49,925 bases of DNA, taken from contig DCKU01000106.1 in the NCBI GenBank assembly GCA_002320455.1, positions 1 to 49,925 on the forward strand. The letters are read 5' to 3'. The DNA comes from Salinisphaera sp. UBA1666. Lineage in GTDB: Bacteria; Pseudomonadota; Gammaproteobacteria; Nevskiales; Salinisphaeraceae. Under the pieces are notes generated by a model that saw nothing but the letters and a program-made list of their open reading frames with translations, made no database searches and was not told the origin of the DNA. Both the position numbers and the translations under genes were made by a program. Positions 32,881 to 41,783 of this stretch are shown in pieces. Position 1 is the stretch's first letter. Every line of letters starts with the position of its first letter.

Positions 32881-34239
32881 GTGACACAGCCCAACATCGA
32901 TACCCACGCCCCGGCCGGCCACTCGGCTCTATTGCCCAAGGGGCCGTGGGCCCCGTTCATTCTGCGCATGCTCATCGGCGCCATGGATCGTAGCCGTTCA
33001 TTGTCTCTGGCCGACCGACGCAAGCAGTACGGCAAGGATTTCACGCTGAAGCTGCCGCTGTTCGGCAAGGCCTTGATCATCAGCGACCCGGACAAGATCC
33101 GCACGCTGTTCAAAGCCGATCCGACCGAGCTTGGCAACATGGAGCCCAATCTGGGCCGGGTGATGGGCAAGGGCTCATTGTTTGCGCTGTCGGGTGACCC
33201 GCACCGCGCCCAGCGCAAGCTCCTGACGCCGGCCTTTCACGGTAACCGCCTGGCCGAGTATCGCGAGCTGATGGCCGAAGAAGCCCGCGCCGGCATGGCC
33301 GATTGGCCCGCCGGCGAATCGGTGGCCAGCCTGCCGGCGATGAACGACATCACCCTGCGTATCATCCTGCGCACGGTCTTTGGCGCCGAAGGCCGGGATC
33401 TGGATGCGCTGCGCGAGCTTCTACCGCGGCTGGTGAACCTGGGTTCGATTCTGGCGGCCACGCCGGTGCCCCGGATCGAGCTGTTCGGCTATGCCCCGTG
33501 GGGGCGCTTCAACCGCATGCGCGCCGAATACGACGCTATCGTGACGCGCCTGATCGAGAACGCCCGCGCCGACAGTGCCTACGAGCATCGCAGCGATATC
33601 CTGTCGATGATGCTGGGCGCGCGCTATGACGACGGCGCGCCGATGACGGATCAGGAAATCGCCGACGAGCTGGTCACGCTGCTGACCGCCGGCCACGAAA
33701 CCACCGCTACCACCCTGGCCTGGTCGATCGAGCGTCTGCGCCGGCACCCGGACTTCATGCACCGACTGGTGGCCAGCCTGGACGCCGGCGAGACCGAACT
33801 GCTCGATGCCTTCATCAACGAAGTACAGCGCACGCGGCCGGTCATTGCCTTCACCTTTCGCAAGGTGCTGGCCGATTCCTACAGCATCGGACCCTGGCGG
33901 GCGCCCAAGGGCATGCACATCATGATCGCGATTGATCTGGTGCAGACCGACCCCGACCTGTTTCCCGAGCCGATGCGGTTCAACCCGGACCGGTTCGTGG
34001 GCGTTCGACCGGATCCGTATCAGCTGATTCCCTTCGGCGGTGGTGTACGACGCTGTATCGGCGCCGCATTCGCCCACATGGAGATGCAGGTGGTGCTGAA
34101 AACGCTGCTCACCGAGCACGTGCTCGAGCCCACGAGCGAGAAAGGCGAAGGCTCTTATTCCCGCGGCGTGGCCTTCGCCCCGGCCCGCGGCGGCCAGATC
34201 GTGCGCTACCCGCGCACCCAGAACGCCGCGGCTGCCTAA
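32881..34239 (+). CDS. Cytochrome P450
   Basis: A 452-residue soluble heme monooxygenase. The I-helix AGHETTATT (270-278), the K-helix ExxR (E314, R317) and the heme loop FGGGVRRCIGAAFA, with cysteine ligand C392, are all intact. The sequence style (LPKGPWAPFILRM...GKDFTLKLPLFGKALI) is like the CYP110-related bacterial group acting on fatty acids or alkanes; exact substrate is unknown. The frame opens at 32743, but GTG 32881 with TGGAGGA seven bases upstream is the start; an ATG at 32876 is out of frame. No ferredoxin or reductase gene is adjacent. Confidence 0.95.
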   Translation: MTQPNIDTHAPAGHSALLPKGPWAPFILRMLIGAMDRSRSLSLADRRKQYGKDFTLKLPLFGKALIISDPDKIRTLFKADPTELGNMEPNLGRVMGKGSLFALSGDPHRAQRKLLTPAFHGNRLAEYRELMAEEARAGMADWPAGESVASLPAMNDITLRIILRTVFGAEGRDLDALRELLPRLVNLGSILAATPVPRIELFGYAPWGRFNRMRAEYDAIVTRLIENARADSAYEHRSDILSMMLGARYDDGAPMTDQEIADELVTLLTAGHETTATTLAWSIERLRRHPDFMHRLVASLDAGETELLDAFINEVQRTRPVIAFTFRKVLADSYSIGPWRAPKGMHIMIAIDLVQTDPDLFPEPMRFNPDRFVGVRPDPYQLIPFGGGVRRCIGAAFAHMEMQVVLKTLLTEHVLEPTSEKGEGSYSRGVAFAPARGGQIVRYPRTQNAAAA

Positions 34240-34242
34240 AGG

Positions 34243-34428
34243 TCAGTCGCGCTCACGACGCCGATCCGGCCTTGATGTATCTTTGGCGTCGGCCGGATCG
34301 CGTTCACGGCCTTTACGGCTATCCTGATAGGCCTGCCACGCCGAGCGTCCGGCCTGTTTCAGTCGCTCACGATTCTGTGGGTTGGACAGCCAGCGCCGTG
34401 CTTGATCGATTACCAAATGTTTGATCAT
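34243..34428 (-). CDS. 61-residue basic protein, operon with SOUL gene
   Basis: A 61-residue, strongly basic protein: MIKHLVIDQARRWLSNPQNRERL, then helix-forming KQAGRSAWQAYQDS and an Arg/Asp-rich tail. The N-terminal pattern recurs in small conserved proteins of proteobacteria, but I know no function. Its start codon overlaps the stop of the SOUL-family gene by 4 nt (ATGA), supporting a real, co-transcribed gene. It converges on the P450 gene, three bases from its stop. Confidence 0.65.
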   Translation of the reverse strand: MIKHLVIDQARRWLSNPQNRERLKQAGRSAWQAYQDSRKGRERDPADAKDTSRPDRRRERD

Positions 34429-35075
34429 GTCTGATCTCCGCGACGGACCACCGGTACGACGACCTCGTTACGCCGCAAAAACGACAGCGTCCACGGCGGA
34501 TCGTAGAACCAGGCCGCCGGCTCGCCCGCGGCCCGCCAGTTGCTGCCTGCCAGCGCCTGAGTCAGCTGGGCAATATGGGTGTTGACCGCCTCATCCCCGC
34601 GACTGCCGGAAAAACGCGATACCGCATAGGTTTCGCCCGGCACCTCACGGAGCGTAACAGCTTGATCGGTCGGCGCCGGAGCCGTTTCCATCGTCCAGCG
34701 GCTGGGTAAGAAAAACCGGATACGCCAGCCGCGATCGGTGGCGCTTTGGGCCACCGGCGCGGTCATCTCGATCTTTTCCGACGACTGGGCCACCGGCGCC
34801 GTCATGGCGATTTCTTTGTTGCGGCGATTATCGCCGAAGATATAGCCCGCCAGACGCTTGAAGCCCTGACTACGGGCTTTTTCCACCGACTCGGCCTGTA
34901 CGACGGTATCGGCCGCCAGGCGCGGTTCGTATTGTCGAATCTCGATGTCCTGGACCTGGTCGACCACGGTGTAGTCCGGCGTTTCTGTGCCGCCGCGATA
35001 GCCAAAGACCGAACAGCCGGCCAGTAGAACGCTGGACGCCACGCCGAGCCATGTTTTTACGCGATGTGTCGTCAT
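34425..35075 (-). CDS. SOUL-family heme-binding lipoprotein
   Basis: A 216-residue lipoprotein of the SOUL/HBP heme-binding family. A signal peptide with lipobox LLAGC (about residue 21) is followed by the SOUL barrel: YTVVDQVQDIEIRQYEPRLAADTVV, then GFKRLAGYIFGDNRRNKEIAMTAPV (about 75-99), the hallmark SOUL segment. The C-terminus has GETYAVSRFSGSRGDE and ends with WTLSFLRRNEVVV. These proteins bind heme or porphyrin; the bacterial role is unclear. ATG 35075 gives a proper signal, unlike the 35126 opening. It is co-transcribed with the small basic gene. Confidence 0.92.
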   Translation of the reverse strand: MTTHRVKTWLGVASSVLLAGCSVFGYRGGTETPDYTVVDQVQDIEIRQYEPRLAADTVVQAESVEKARSQGFKRLAGYIFGDNRRNKEIAMTAPVAQSSEKIEMTAPVAQSATDRGWRIRFFLPSRWTMETAPAPTDQAVTLREVPGETYAVSRFSGSRGDEAVNTHIAQLTQALAGSNWRAAGEPAAWFYDPPWTLSFLRRNEVVVPVVRRGDQT

Positions 35076-35262
35076 GCCGTATTCGACAAGAGTCAGGTGC
35101 CAAACGGTAACAAATCCAGCTGACACGCCGCCGTCTATTCGGCTACGCCAGCCCCGGGGACGGCAGTTTCATGCGCACCAGACGCTGCGAACAACGTATC
35201 CGTAGCGCTACGCGCTTTCGCCGGGCCCGGCCCGTGGCAGACTGAACATCGGTCTTGAATCG

Positions 35263-35553
35263 ATGGTTTGCATGAAACACACCGACAAGGAACGCGTACT
35301 CTGGGCCGCCCTGAGCGCCGGGGCTGTCATCGGCGCCAGTGTGATGGCGCGCAAGAGCGCCGACCACGCCTGGCGCCGGGTCCGCGGTGAATCACCGCCC
35401 ACCGACGCCGCCGAGCCGGCCAACGGCTGGCGCGATCTCATCGTTTGGACACTGGCCAGCGGGCTGTCCGTGGCCCTGGCTCGCTTTGCAGCCCAGGGCG
35501 TAGCCAGCAAGCTCTGGCGCAAGAAACTCGGCCGACGACCGCCGGTGGATTAG
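35263..35553 (+). CDS. DUF4235 membrane protein
   Basis: A 96-residue protein with two predicted transmembrane segments (about 13-30 and 60-82). ASVMARKSADHAWRRVRGESPP and the later DLIVWTLASGLSVALARFAAQGVASKLWRKKLG are the DUF4235 pattern, a short membrane protein family of unknown function, common in actinobacteria and some gammaproteobacteria. A second ATG three codons in (MKHTDKER) may be the real start. The stop overlaps the lipocalin stop by 4 nt. Confidence 0.85.
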   Translation: MVCMKHTDKERVLWAALSAGAVIGASVMARKSADHAWRRVRGESPPTDAAEPANGWRDLIVWTLASGLSVALARFAAQGVASKLWRKKLGRRPPVD

Positions 35554-36080
35554 CCCCGCACCGCGAGGCTCTGTTGCGGCACCTTGCGGAGATTGCGCAT
35601 GTCATAGCCGATCGCGCGTACCCGCTCGACGAGCGCTTGATAGTCGGCCTCAGTGATCTCGGGTGTCGCGGCCATGATCCAGACGAAATCCCGGCGCTCG
35701 CGCGCCACGATCGTCATGGAATAGTCGGCGTCCACGTAGGCAATGACGAACTGCATCTTGATGGGCCAGATAAACTGCATGGCCCAGACGGCATTGCCGG
35801 TGTCGGGCACCACGAAGCCGGTCGGGTTCATGGTCTTGTGCTCGCCGTCGAAGCCGTCTTTTCGAAACGTGAAGGTCACGTCGACCTGGTTCCCCCGGCC
35901 ACGACGATAACGCTCGATCGAATTATGCGCGGTACGGGTGATCTTGGGCGGAATATGCGCGATGACGTACCAATCGCGCATGTATCGATCGAGATCGACC
36001 GCCTCGGCGGTCGGAAACGACGCGTCTGGGACGATGCTGGACGCCGAAAAACCGAACGACCGATCGAGAAACGCAACCAT
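35550..36080 (-). CDS. Lipocalin-family protein (Blc-like), non-lipidated
   Basis: A 176-residue lipocalin. The first conserved strand MRDWYVIAHIPPKITRTAHNSIERY contains the G/D-x-W motif (here RDWY), and the later strands QFIWPIKMQFVIAYVDADYSMTIVARERRDFVWIMA with PEI match the bacterial Blc group that binds lipids at the outer membrane. Unlike E. coli Blc, no lipobox is visible and the N-terminus (MVAFLDRSFGFSASSI) has only a weak hydrophobic stretch, so location is uncertain. It converges on the DUF4235 gene. Confidence 0.88.
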   Translation of the reverse strand: MVAFLDRSFGFSASSIVPDASFPTAEAVDLDRYMRDWYVIAHIPPKITRTAHNSIERYRRGRGNQVDVTFTFRKDGFDGEHKTMNPTGFVVPDTGNAVWAMQFIWPIKMQFVIAYVDADYSMTIVARERRDFVWIMAATPEITEADYQALVERVRAIGYDMRNLRKVPQQSLAVRG

Positions 36081-36189
36081 GGCCGAAGCTCCAGGTAGGC
36101 ACCGTCTGCCGACCGCTGGACAGTCCCCGCACTATGGCCGGCCCCGGGTGGTATCTACAATCCGGTGTTTCACCGAGCGTCAGCTGTCA

Positions 36190-37704
36190 TTAAAACGCAT
36201 ACTTGGCCGAGAACTGGACGCGGTCCAGATTGCCGTCGGCCCCGGATTCCACCTCGCGCTCGGCGTAGATATATTCGCCGCCAAACGACAGGGGCGTGAT
36301 CGGGTTCCAGATCAGGTTCACATGAAAGCTCGATGCGCTTTCGGTAGCAGCGTCGCGCGGGCCGTAAGCCGATTGGCCGTTGTTGTCGACCTGCAGCGTG
36401 CCTAGCACCACGTTGGAGCGCCACTTCGGCGCCCAGACGTGTTTGTAGGCCAAATAGCCCGACGCATAAGAAATCGTATCGACCTTGCCGTTCTCATCCA
36501 GCGTGCCGGCCGGGATCAGACCCAGCGCGACATAACGACCCAGGCCGTCGCCATAGGTCGAGAAGAAACGCAGGTCATCGCCGCCGTCGCCGATTTTCAG
36601 ACGACCCGACAGACGCAGGCCATAGCCCAGTGCTGCGTCGTCGTCGAAGCGCTGGCCCGTGACCGGGTTATCGATGCCTTCATTGCTCACGCGGCGTACG
36701 AGCGCGCCCACGCCCACGTGGCCCAGGCGGTGGTCCCAGCGATAGTCACCCACGAGCTCCGGCCAGTCTTCTTCTTGTAATGTGGCCGTGCCACCGGCCG
36801 CGTTGTCGCGATCGTAGAATTCCTCGGTCACGCTCGGATTTTCCAGCGCCACCGCAAAGCCGTTCTTCGAGTATCGAATCTGGGTCTGTCGGATCAGGCT
36901 GATGGACTCGGCCGGGCCGATCTGGTCCAGCGTCTCGGGCGTGGCCGCGGTATCCATAAAGGTCGAGTCGGTCTGGCCGAACAGCCAGGTATTATCCAGC
37001 TCGAAGATCGCATCGCGCAGCCGCAGTCCGAACGAGCCGGTCGTGGCCTCGCTGGCTTCGTCGCCGAAGAAGTCGAACTCGACGTAGCCCTCGATCTCAT
37101 GCCCTTCGAGCTGAGTGTTGGTCAGCAGGTTGATGCGGGTCCATCGCGCCGAAAAGTCCGTGGCCTCGGAGCCCGGCCCGCGGCCCACGTTGACCCTGGA
37201 AGGCGTATACAGCTCGCGCTGACGATCGGTGGAATCACCGTTGCTGAAATCGCTGTAGAGATAGTTGACTTTCACGTAGCCGCCGATATCGGCCGTGGTG
37301 TGATCGCCGATCGAAAACTCCAGCGGGTTATCGTCTTTCTCCGCGGCCTCGGGGTCGGCCTTGGCGAAGTCAGCCTGCTCGCCAGGCTCGTCGTCGATCA
37401 GCTCCTGGGCCACGGGTTCCTGAGAGAAATCCGCGCGAGGCGTCTGGGTCTGTCCGCCGGTGCTGCTATTAGTGTTGGCAGCCACAGCGGGCTCGCGCGC
37501 CGTGGTGCCGCTCGACCGTTGCCGGCGCGCCGCGCTACGCGGCTCATCGTCCTTGGGGACGCTCAAGCCGGCAGCCTGGATGATGCGTTCGAGCCGCTTG
37601 ACGCGATCCTCGAGTGCTTCGACCGACGTTTCGGCCATGGCCGGCCCCGTCATACCGGCCACGCCGATGAAAAAAGCCGAAGTCGTTCGCGGGATCAGCC
37701 GCAT
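36190..37704 (-). CDS. DcaP-family outer-membrane porin
   Basis: A 504-residue outer-membrane protein. A signal peptide (about 1-24, ending AMA) leads into a short coiled coil (ETSVEALEDRVKRLERI), a disordered Ser/Arg/Thr/Gln linker (about 45-100) and a beta-barrel rich in alternating aromatic and polar residues. DIGGYVKVNYLYSDFSNGD marks the start of the barrel as in DcaP of Acinetobacter; the C-terminal residue is Phe (KYAF), typical for BAM recognition. DcaP channels import negatively charged organic acids. ATG 37704 gives the signal peptide; the frame to 37821 does not. It lies next to a hydrolase and a fatty-acid-type operon. Confidence 0.9.
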   Translation of the reverse strand: MRLIPRTTSAFFIGVAGMTGPAMAETSVEALEDRVKRLERIIQAAGLSVPKDDEPRSAARRQRSSGTTAREPAVAANTNSSTGGQTQTPRADFSQEPVAQELIDDEPGEQADFAKADPEAAEKDDNPLEFSIGDHTTADIGGYVKVNYLYSDFSNGDSTDRQRELYTPSRVNVGRGPGSEATDFSARWTRINLLTNTQLEGHEIEGYVEFDFFGDEASEATTGSFGLRLRDAIFELDNTWLFGQTDSTFMDTAATPETLDQIGPAESISLIRQTQIRYSKNGFAVALENPSVTEEFYDRDNAAGGTATLQEEDWPELVGDYRWDHRLGHVGVGALVRRVSNEGIDNPVTGQRFDDDAALGYGLRLSGRLKIGDGGDDLRFFSTYGDGLGRYVALGLIPAGTLDENGKVDTISYASGYLAYKHVWAPKWRSNVVLGTLQVDNNGQSAYGPRDAATESASSFHVNLIWNPITPLSFGGEYIYAEREVESGADGNLDRVQFSAKYAF

Positions 37705-37908
37705 AGCGCGTATTCCAGGTCGTTGTTTCACCGTCGCGCACGGTATAGAAGCCACTGCACACCTGCACTTAGACCAAAGTACCGATACCAACGACTGTAT
37801 GGCGCATGCAGATTGAAACAATATTTTTAGCGGCCGGCCTATTAGCTGATATAAAACAGCATCCTGACCTGCTAGCGTCGAAGGATGTTTTATTTTTCAG
37901 GCCATCGC
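37705..37908. other. AT-richer divergent intergenic region with a bulged hairpin
   Basis: This 204-bp gap separates the leftward porin gene and the rightward hydrolase gene. ATAAAAC (37851-37857) and ATCC (37861-37864) pair with GTTTTAT (37887-37893) and GGAT (37883-37886), an 11-bp stem with a 3-nt bulge, followed by T4C. The ATG at 37885 lies inside this stem, which argues for the later hydrolase start at 37909. No clear -35/-10 pair seen. Confidence 0.5.
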
Positions 37909-38949
37909 ATGTCTGTTCTGAGAATGAGCGCGATCTGTCTATTATCGGCAACCGGCTGGCTGAGCGCAGGCGCTCCGGCCGTTGCTGCAGCCGAAAAAAC
38001 CAGCCGCGTTCAGAGCACCGACTCACCGTCGGTTGAATTGTTCGTGCGCCACCAAGCGCCGGCTAAACAACAGGGGCCGTCGAAGGCGGTATTGTTCGTG
38101 CACGGGGCGAGCTATCCCAGTACCACGTTCGCCACACCGGTCGCCGGCGGGCCGAGCTGGATGGCGCGTATGGCACAGCGGGGCTACCACGCCTATGCCA
38201 TGGATATGCGGGGCTACGGACGCTCAAGCCGACCGCCGGCCATGGGCGCCCCCGCCGCCGACAATCCGCCCTTCGCCCGGGCCGAAGACGTGGTCGGCGA
38301 TATCGACGACGTCATCGAGTTCATTCGTCGCGATGCCAAGGTTGATACCGTAGACCTGGTGGGCTGGTCCTGGGGCACGGTAACCAGCGGGCTCTATGCC
38401 ACTCGTCACGGCGACAAACTCAATCGGCTCGTGCTCTATGCCCCGGTTTACTCGACGACTAACCCGGCCTGGACCGACGAGCTGGCCGCCCCGGACGATC
38501 CCACCCAGCTAGGCGATATCGGCGCCTATCGAACGATCACCCGCGAAGCCGCAGATGCGCGCTGGGCCGAGCAGATTACCGCCGACTCGCCCACCGCCTG
38601 GCGCGACCCGACCGTGTTCAAGGCCTGGTTCAATGCCATGCTGGCCGCCGAACCGGGCGATCATCCGACGGCCGTGACCGCGCCCAACGGCGTGCTGGTC
38701 GATATCTGGCACATCTTCCACGAAGACCCGATCTACGACGCCGCCAAGATCACGACACCCACGCTGGTCATCCGCGGCGACGCCGATCCGACTTCGACCA
38801 ACGCCGACGCGCTGGGACTGTTCCATCGGCTGTCAAGCGCCACCAAGCGGTACGTCGTGATCGGCGATGCCACACATTTCGCCGCGCTTGAGACGAACGC
38901 CCCGCAGCTGTTTGCCGAAACCGCGCTGTTCCTGGCCGGCGAGCAGTAA
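37909..38949 (+). CDS. Exported alpha/beta-hydrolase
   Basis: A 346-residue hydrolase with an N-terminal signal (MSVLRMSAICLLSATGWLSAGAPAVAAA). The fold begins with VLFVHGASYP (oxyanion HG), then AMDMRGYGRS, and the nucleophile elbow VGWSWGTVTSG gives Ser in G-W-S-W-G. The acid is likely the Asp of VIRGDADPTS and the base His is in GDATHFAALE near the C-terminus. Substrate could be an ester, lactone or epoxide; the fold alone does not decide. Start: ATG 37909 is chosen because the earlier ATG at 37885 lies within a stem. The neighbouring porin and CoA-ligase operon suggest a catabolic role. Confidence 0.85.
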   Translation: MSVLRMSAICLLSATGWLSAGAPAVAAAEKTSRVQSTDSPSVELFVRHQAPAKQQGPSKAVLFVHGASYPSTTFATPVAGGPSWMARMAQRGYHAYAMDMRGYGRSSRPPAMGAPAADNPPFARAEDVVGDIDDVIEFIRRDAKVDTVDLVGWSWGTVTSGLYATRHGDKLNRLVLYAPVYSTTNPAWTDELAAPDDPTQLGDIGAYRTITREAADARWAEQITADSPTAWRDPTVFKAWFNAMLAAEPGDHPTAVTAPNGVLVDIWHIFHEDPIYDAAKITTPTLVIRGDADPTSTNADALGLFHRLSSATKRYVVIGDATHFAALETNAPQLFAETALFLAGEQ

Positions 38950-38965
38950 CGACCGTTGAGGCGTT

Positions 38966-40570
38966 TCAGAGCGACTCACGGAGCACATTTTTGCGGATCT
39001 TGCCGGTCGCGGTCTTGGGCAGCTCGCAGAACACCACGCGCTTGGGGGCCTTGAACCGGGCCAGATGCTGTCGACAGTAGTCGATCAGCGTCTCGGCCTC
39101 GAGCGCGGCGCCGGGCCTTGGCGTGACAAACGCATACGGCACCTCGCCCCAGGTATCGTCGGGCGCGGCGACAACCGCCGCTTCGCCGATCTCGGGGTGA
39201 TCGTAGAGCACGCTCTCGATCTCCAGGCTGGAGATATTCTCGCCGCCGGAAATGATGATGTCCTTGGCCCGATCCTTGATCTCCACGTAGCCGTCGGCGT
39301 GACAGACCGCCAGATCGCCGGTGTGAAACCAGCCATCGGCGAATGCCTCGTCGGTCTTGGCCGGATTGTCCAGATAGCCGGCCATGACGGTATGGCCGCG
39401 AATACAGATTTCGCCGATCGCAGCCCCGTCGCGCGCGACCGGCGCACCGTCGATATCCAGAACCGCGACATCCTCGATGGCATAGTTGGCCACGCCCTGT
39501 CGGGCCATACGCGCGGCCAGGGTGTCAGTATCCAGATCCGCCCACTCGGGCTGTCGCACACAGAGGGCCGCCGGGCCATAGGTCTCGGTCAGGCCGTAGA
39601 GATGCGTGATATCAAAGCCGATGGCCCCAGCCTTGCGAATCACGGCGGCCGGCGGCGCGGCCCCGCCGAGAGCAAAGGTCGCCGTGCGCGAAAGCGTCCG
39701 GCCGGCGGCATCGAAGGCTCCAATCAACGTATTGAGCACGATGGGCGCCCCGCAGAGATGCGTCACGCCGTGGGCCTCGATCTCATCGTAGATGCGCGCG
39801 GCGTCGATGCCGGGCAGGCAGACATGGGTGGCGCCGACGGCGGTCACCGACCAGACATAGCCCCAGCCGTCGCAGTGAAACATCGGCAGGGTCCAAAGAT
39901 AGACCGAAGACGCGCTCATCTCGAAGGCCATGGCATTGCTCATGGCCGCCAGATAGCCGCCGCGATGATGATAGACCACGCCCTTGGGATCCCCGGTCGT
40001 ACCCGAGGTATATGACAGGGTCAGCGGCGCCCACTCGTCGTCCGGCGTCACGGGCGCGAAATCGGCGCGGCCTTTGCCCAGCAAGTCCTCGTAGGCATGC
40101 CCGGTGTCCGGCAGCGATGTATCGCTGGCACGCATCCAAACGATGATCGGCGGCTCGGGCATCTGCGCACAGGCCGCCTGCGCGGTGTCGGCAAAGGCTG
40201 GGTCCACGATTAGAAGACGAGCCTGGCCGTGGCCCAGAATGAAAGCGATAGTACGGCTATCCAGGCGCACATTGATGGGGTTCATCACGGCCCCCGCCAT
40301 GGGAACGCCGTAGCGGGCCTCGAGCATTTCATGCCGATTGCGCGACAGCACCGCCACCGTATCGCCGGCCACGATGCCGAGTGCTGCCAAGCCCGCAGCC
40401 AGCGCGACGGCGCGCTGTTCGAAGTCGCGATAACTCAGACGCGTATCACCGTCGATAATGGCGGTCTTGTCGGGATAAATCCGCGCGGCGCGTTTTAAAA
40501 AGCTGACCGGCGACAGCGGCGCATGGTTGGCGGCGTTTGGCGCCAGCTGTGCCCAGTCCGGCTGGCTCAC
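38966..40570 (-). CDS. Acyl-CoA ligase (AMP-binding family)
   Basis: A 534-residue ATP-dependent acyl-CoA synthetase. The AMP-binding P-loop is YTSGTTGDPKGV, followed by LYGLTETYGP, then DGWFHTGDLAV and the hinge KDRAKDIIISGGENISSLEIE, with the adenylation lysine in PKTATGKIRKNVL at the C-terminus. The style is like medium/long-chain fatty-acid or aryl-acid ligases (FadD3/AlkK group). The frame continues upstream, but the start is the GTG at 40570, whose bases GTGA overlap the stop of the acyl-CoA dehydrogenase gene. It is the third gene of the operon. Confidence 0.93.
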   Translation of the reverse strand: MSQPDWAQLAPNAANHAPLSPVSFLKRAARIYPDKTAIIDGDTRLSYRDFEQRAVALAAGLAALGIVAGDTVAVLSRNRHEMLEARYGVPMAGAVMNPINVRLDSRTIAFILGHGQARLLIVDPAFADTAQAACAQMPEPPIIVWMRASDTSLPDTGHAYEDLLGKGRADFAPVTPDDEWAPLTLSYTSGTTGDPKGVVYHHRGGYLAAMSNAMAFEMSASSVYLWTLPMFHCDGWGYVWSVTAVGATHVCLPGIDAARIYDEIEAHGVTHLCGAPIVLNTLIGAFDAAGRTLSRTATFALGGAAPPAAVIRKAGAIGFDITHLYGLTETYGPAALCVRQPEWADLDTDTLAARMARQGVANYAIEDVAVLDIDGAPVARDGAAIGEICIRGHTVMAGYLDNPAKTDEAFADGWFHTGDLAVCHADGYVEIKDRAKDIIISGGENISSLEIESVLYDHPEIGEAAVVAAPDDTWGEVPYAFVTPRPGAALEAETLIDYCRQHLARFKAPKRVVFCELPKTATGKIRKNVLRESL

Positions 40571-41775
40571 GGCCTGGCCTGCGGCCAGTGCCAGAAATCG
40601 GCGCCCTCGGCCATGAGGGTCTTGGAAAAGACCATCTTGTGGACCTCCGAGGCGCCGTCGACCAGTCGCGCCTGGCGGGCATAGCGATAGATCCATTCCA
40701 GAACCGTGTCCTTGGAATAGCCTCTCGCGCCGTTAAGCTGTATCGCCGTGTCTACGGCCTTGTGCAGGGTCTCCGAGACGTTGACCTTGGCCATGGAGAC
40801 CTCTTTCTTGGCAAAACTGCCCTGATCCAGCGCCCAGGCGGCGTGCATGGTCAGCAGCCGGCCGGTCTGGATCGCCATGGCGGCTTCGCCCAGCATGCCC
40901 TGTACGCCTTCGCGATCGGCCAGGCGCACGCCAAACGCCTCGCGCTCGGCGACGTAATCCGCGGCAATCTCCATCGAGCGTCGGGCCAGGCCCAGCCAGC
41001 GCATGCAGTGGGTCAGCCGGGCCGTGCCCAGGCGGATCTGGGTGACCTTCAGCCCGTCACCCACGTTCAAAAGCCGGTTGTGATCGGGAATCCGCAGACC
41101 GTCGAAGCGGATTTCACAGTGCCCGCCGTGCTCTTCCGGGCCCATGATGGGAATCCGTCGCACGATCTCCCAGCCCGGGTCGTCGGCGTGGAACAAAAAC
41201 GCCGTCAGCCCTTTTCGCGCATCATCCGAGGTCTTGGCGATGAGGATGAAGTGCTTCGCCACCCCGGCGCCGGTGATGTAGTGCTTGTGGCCGTGGATGA
41301 CCCAGTCGTCGCCGTCGCGGGTGGCCGTGGTCATCATCATAGTCGGGTCCGAGCCGCCGCCTGGGGCCGGCTCGGTCATGGCAAACGACGAGCGCACGGC
41401 ACCGTCGACGATCGGCTGCAGGAACCGCTCTTTCTGCTCGGGCGTGCCGATCTTTTCCAGCACCAGCATGTTGCCGTCATCCGGGGCGGCAGCGTTGAAG
41501 ACCACCGGGCCGAAGATCGAGCGATTCATCTCTTCGTAGCAGGCCGCCATACCCACGATCGACAGCCCCTGCCCGCCTCTGGCCACCGGCATCTGCAACG
41601 CCCAGAGCCCGGCCGCCTTGGCCTTGGCTTGCATGCGCGCTAGCAGGTCCGGGGCGATGTTCTCGTGATCGTCGTAGCTGGCCGGATCGGCCTCCAGCGG
41701 AATCAGCTCAGCATCCACGAAACGGCGGATAGCATCACGAAAACCGGCAACATCAGGCGCAAGCGAAAAATCCAT
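40567..41775 (-). CDS. Acyl-CoA dehydrogenase
   Basis: A 402-residue FAD-dependent acyl-CoA dehydrogenase. The N-terminal helices begin MDFSLAPDVAGFRDAIRRF, the FAD signature FAMTEPAPGGGSDPTMM is near 131-147, and the C-terminal domain has GARGYSKDTVLEWIYRYARQARLVDGASEVHK. At the position of the usual catalytic glutamate in YEG the sequence reads VDG (Asp about 373), as in the ACAD10/11-like branch, which handles hydroxyacyl or branched substrates. It is the second gene of the SDR-dehydrogenase-ligase operon, 8 nt after the SDR stop. Confidence 0.93.
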   Translation of the reverse strand: MDFSLAPDVAGFRDAIRRFVDAELIPLEADPASYDDHENIAPDLLARMQAKAKAAGLWALQMPVARGGQGLSIVGMAACYEEMNRSIFGPVVFNAAAPDDGNMLVLEKIGTPEQKERFLQPIVDGAVRSSFAMTEPAPGGGSDPTMMMTTATRDGDDWVIHGHKHYITGAGVAKHFILIAKTSDDARKGLTAFLFHADDPGWEIVRRIPIMGPEEHGGHCEIRFDGLRIPDHNRLLNVGDGLKVTQIRLGTARLTHCMRWLGLARRSMEIAADYVAEREAFGVRLADREGVQGMLGEAAMAIQTGRLLTMHAAWALDQGSFAKKEVSMAKVNVSETLHKAVDTAIQLNGARGYSKDTVLEWIYRYARQARLVDGASEVHKMVFSKTLMAEGADFWHWPQARP

Positions 41776-41783
41776 GACCGAAC

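Noticed and set aside
40537..41643. 368-codon frame on the + strand opposite the acyl-CoA dehydrogenase
   Set aside because: Shadow frame; the opposite strand carries FAD and substrate motifs in the right order.
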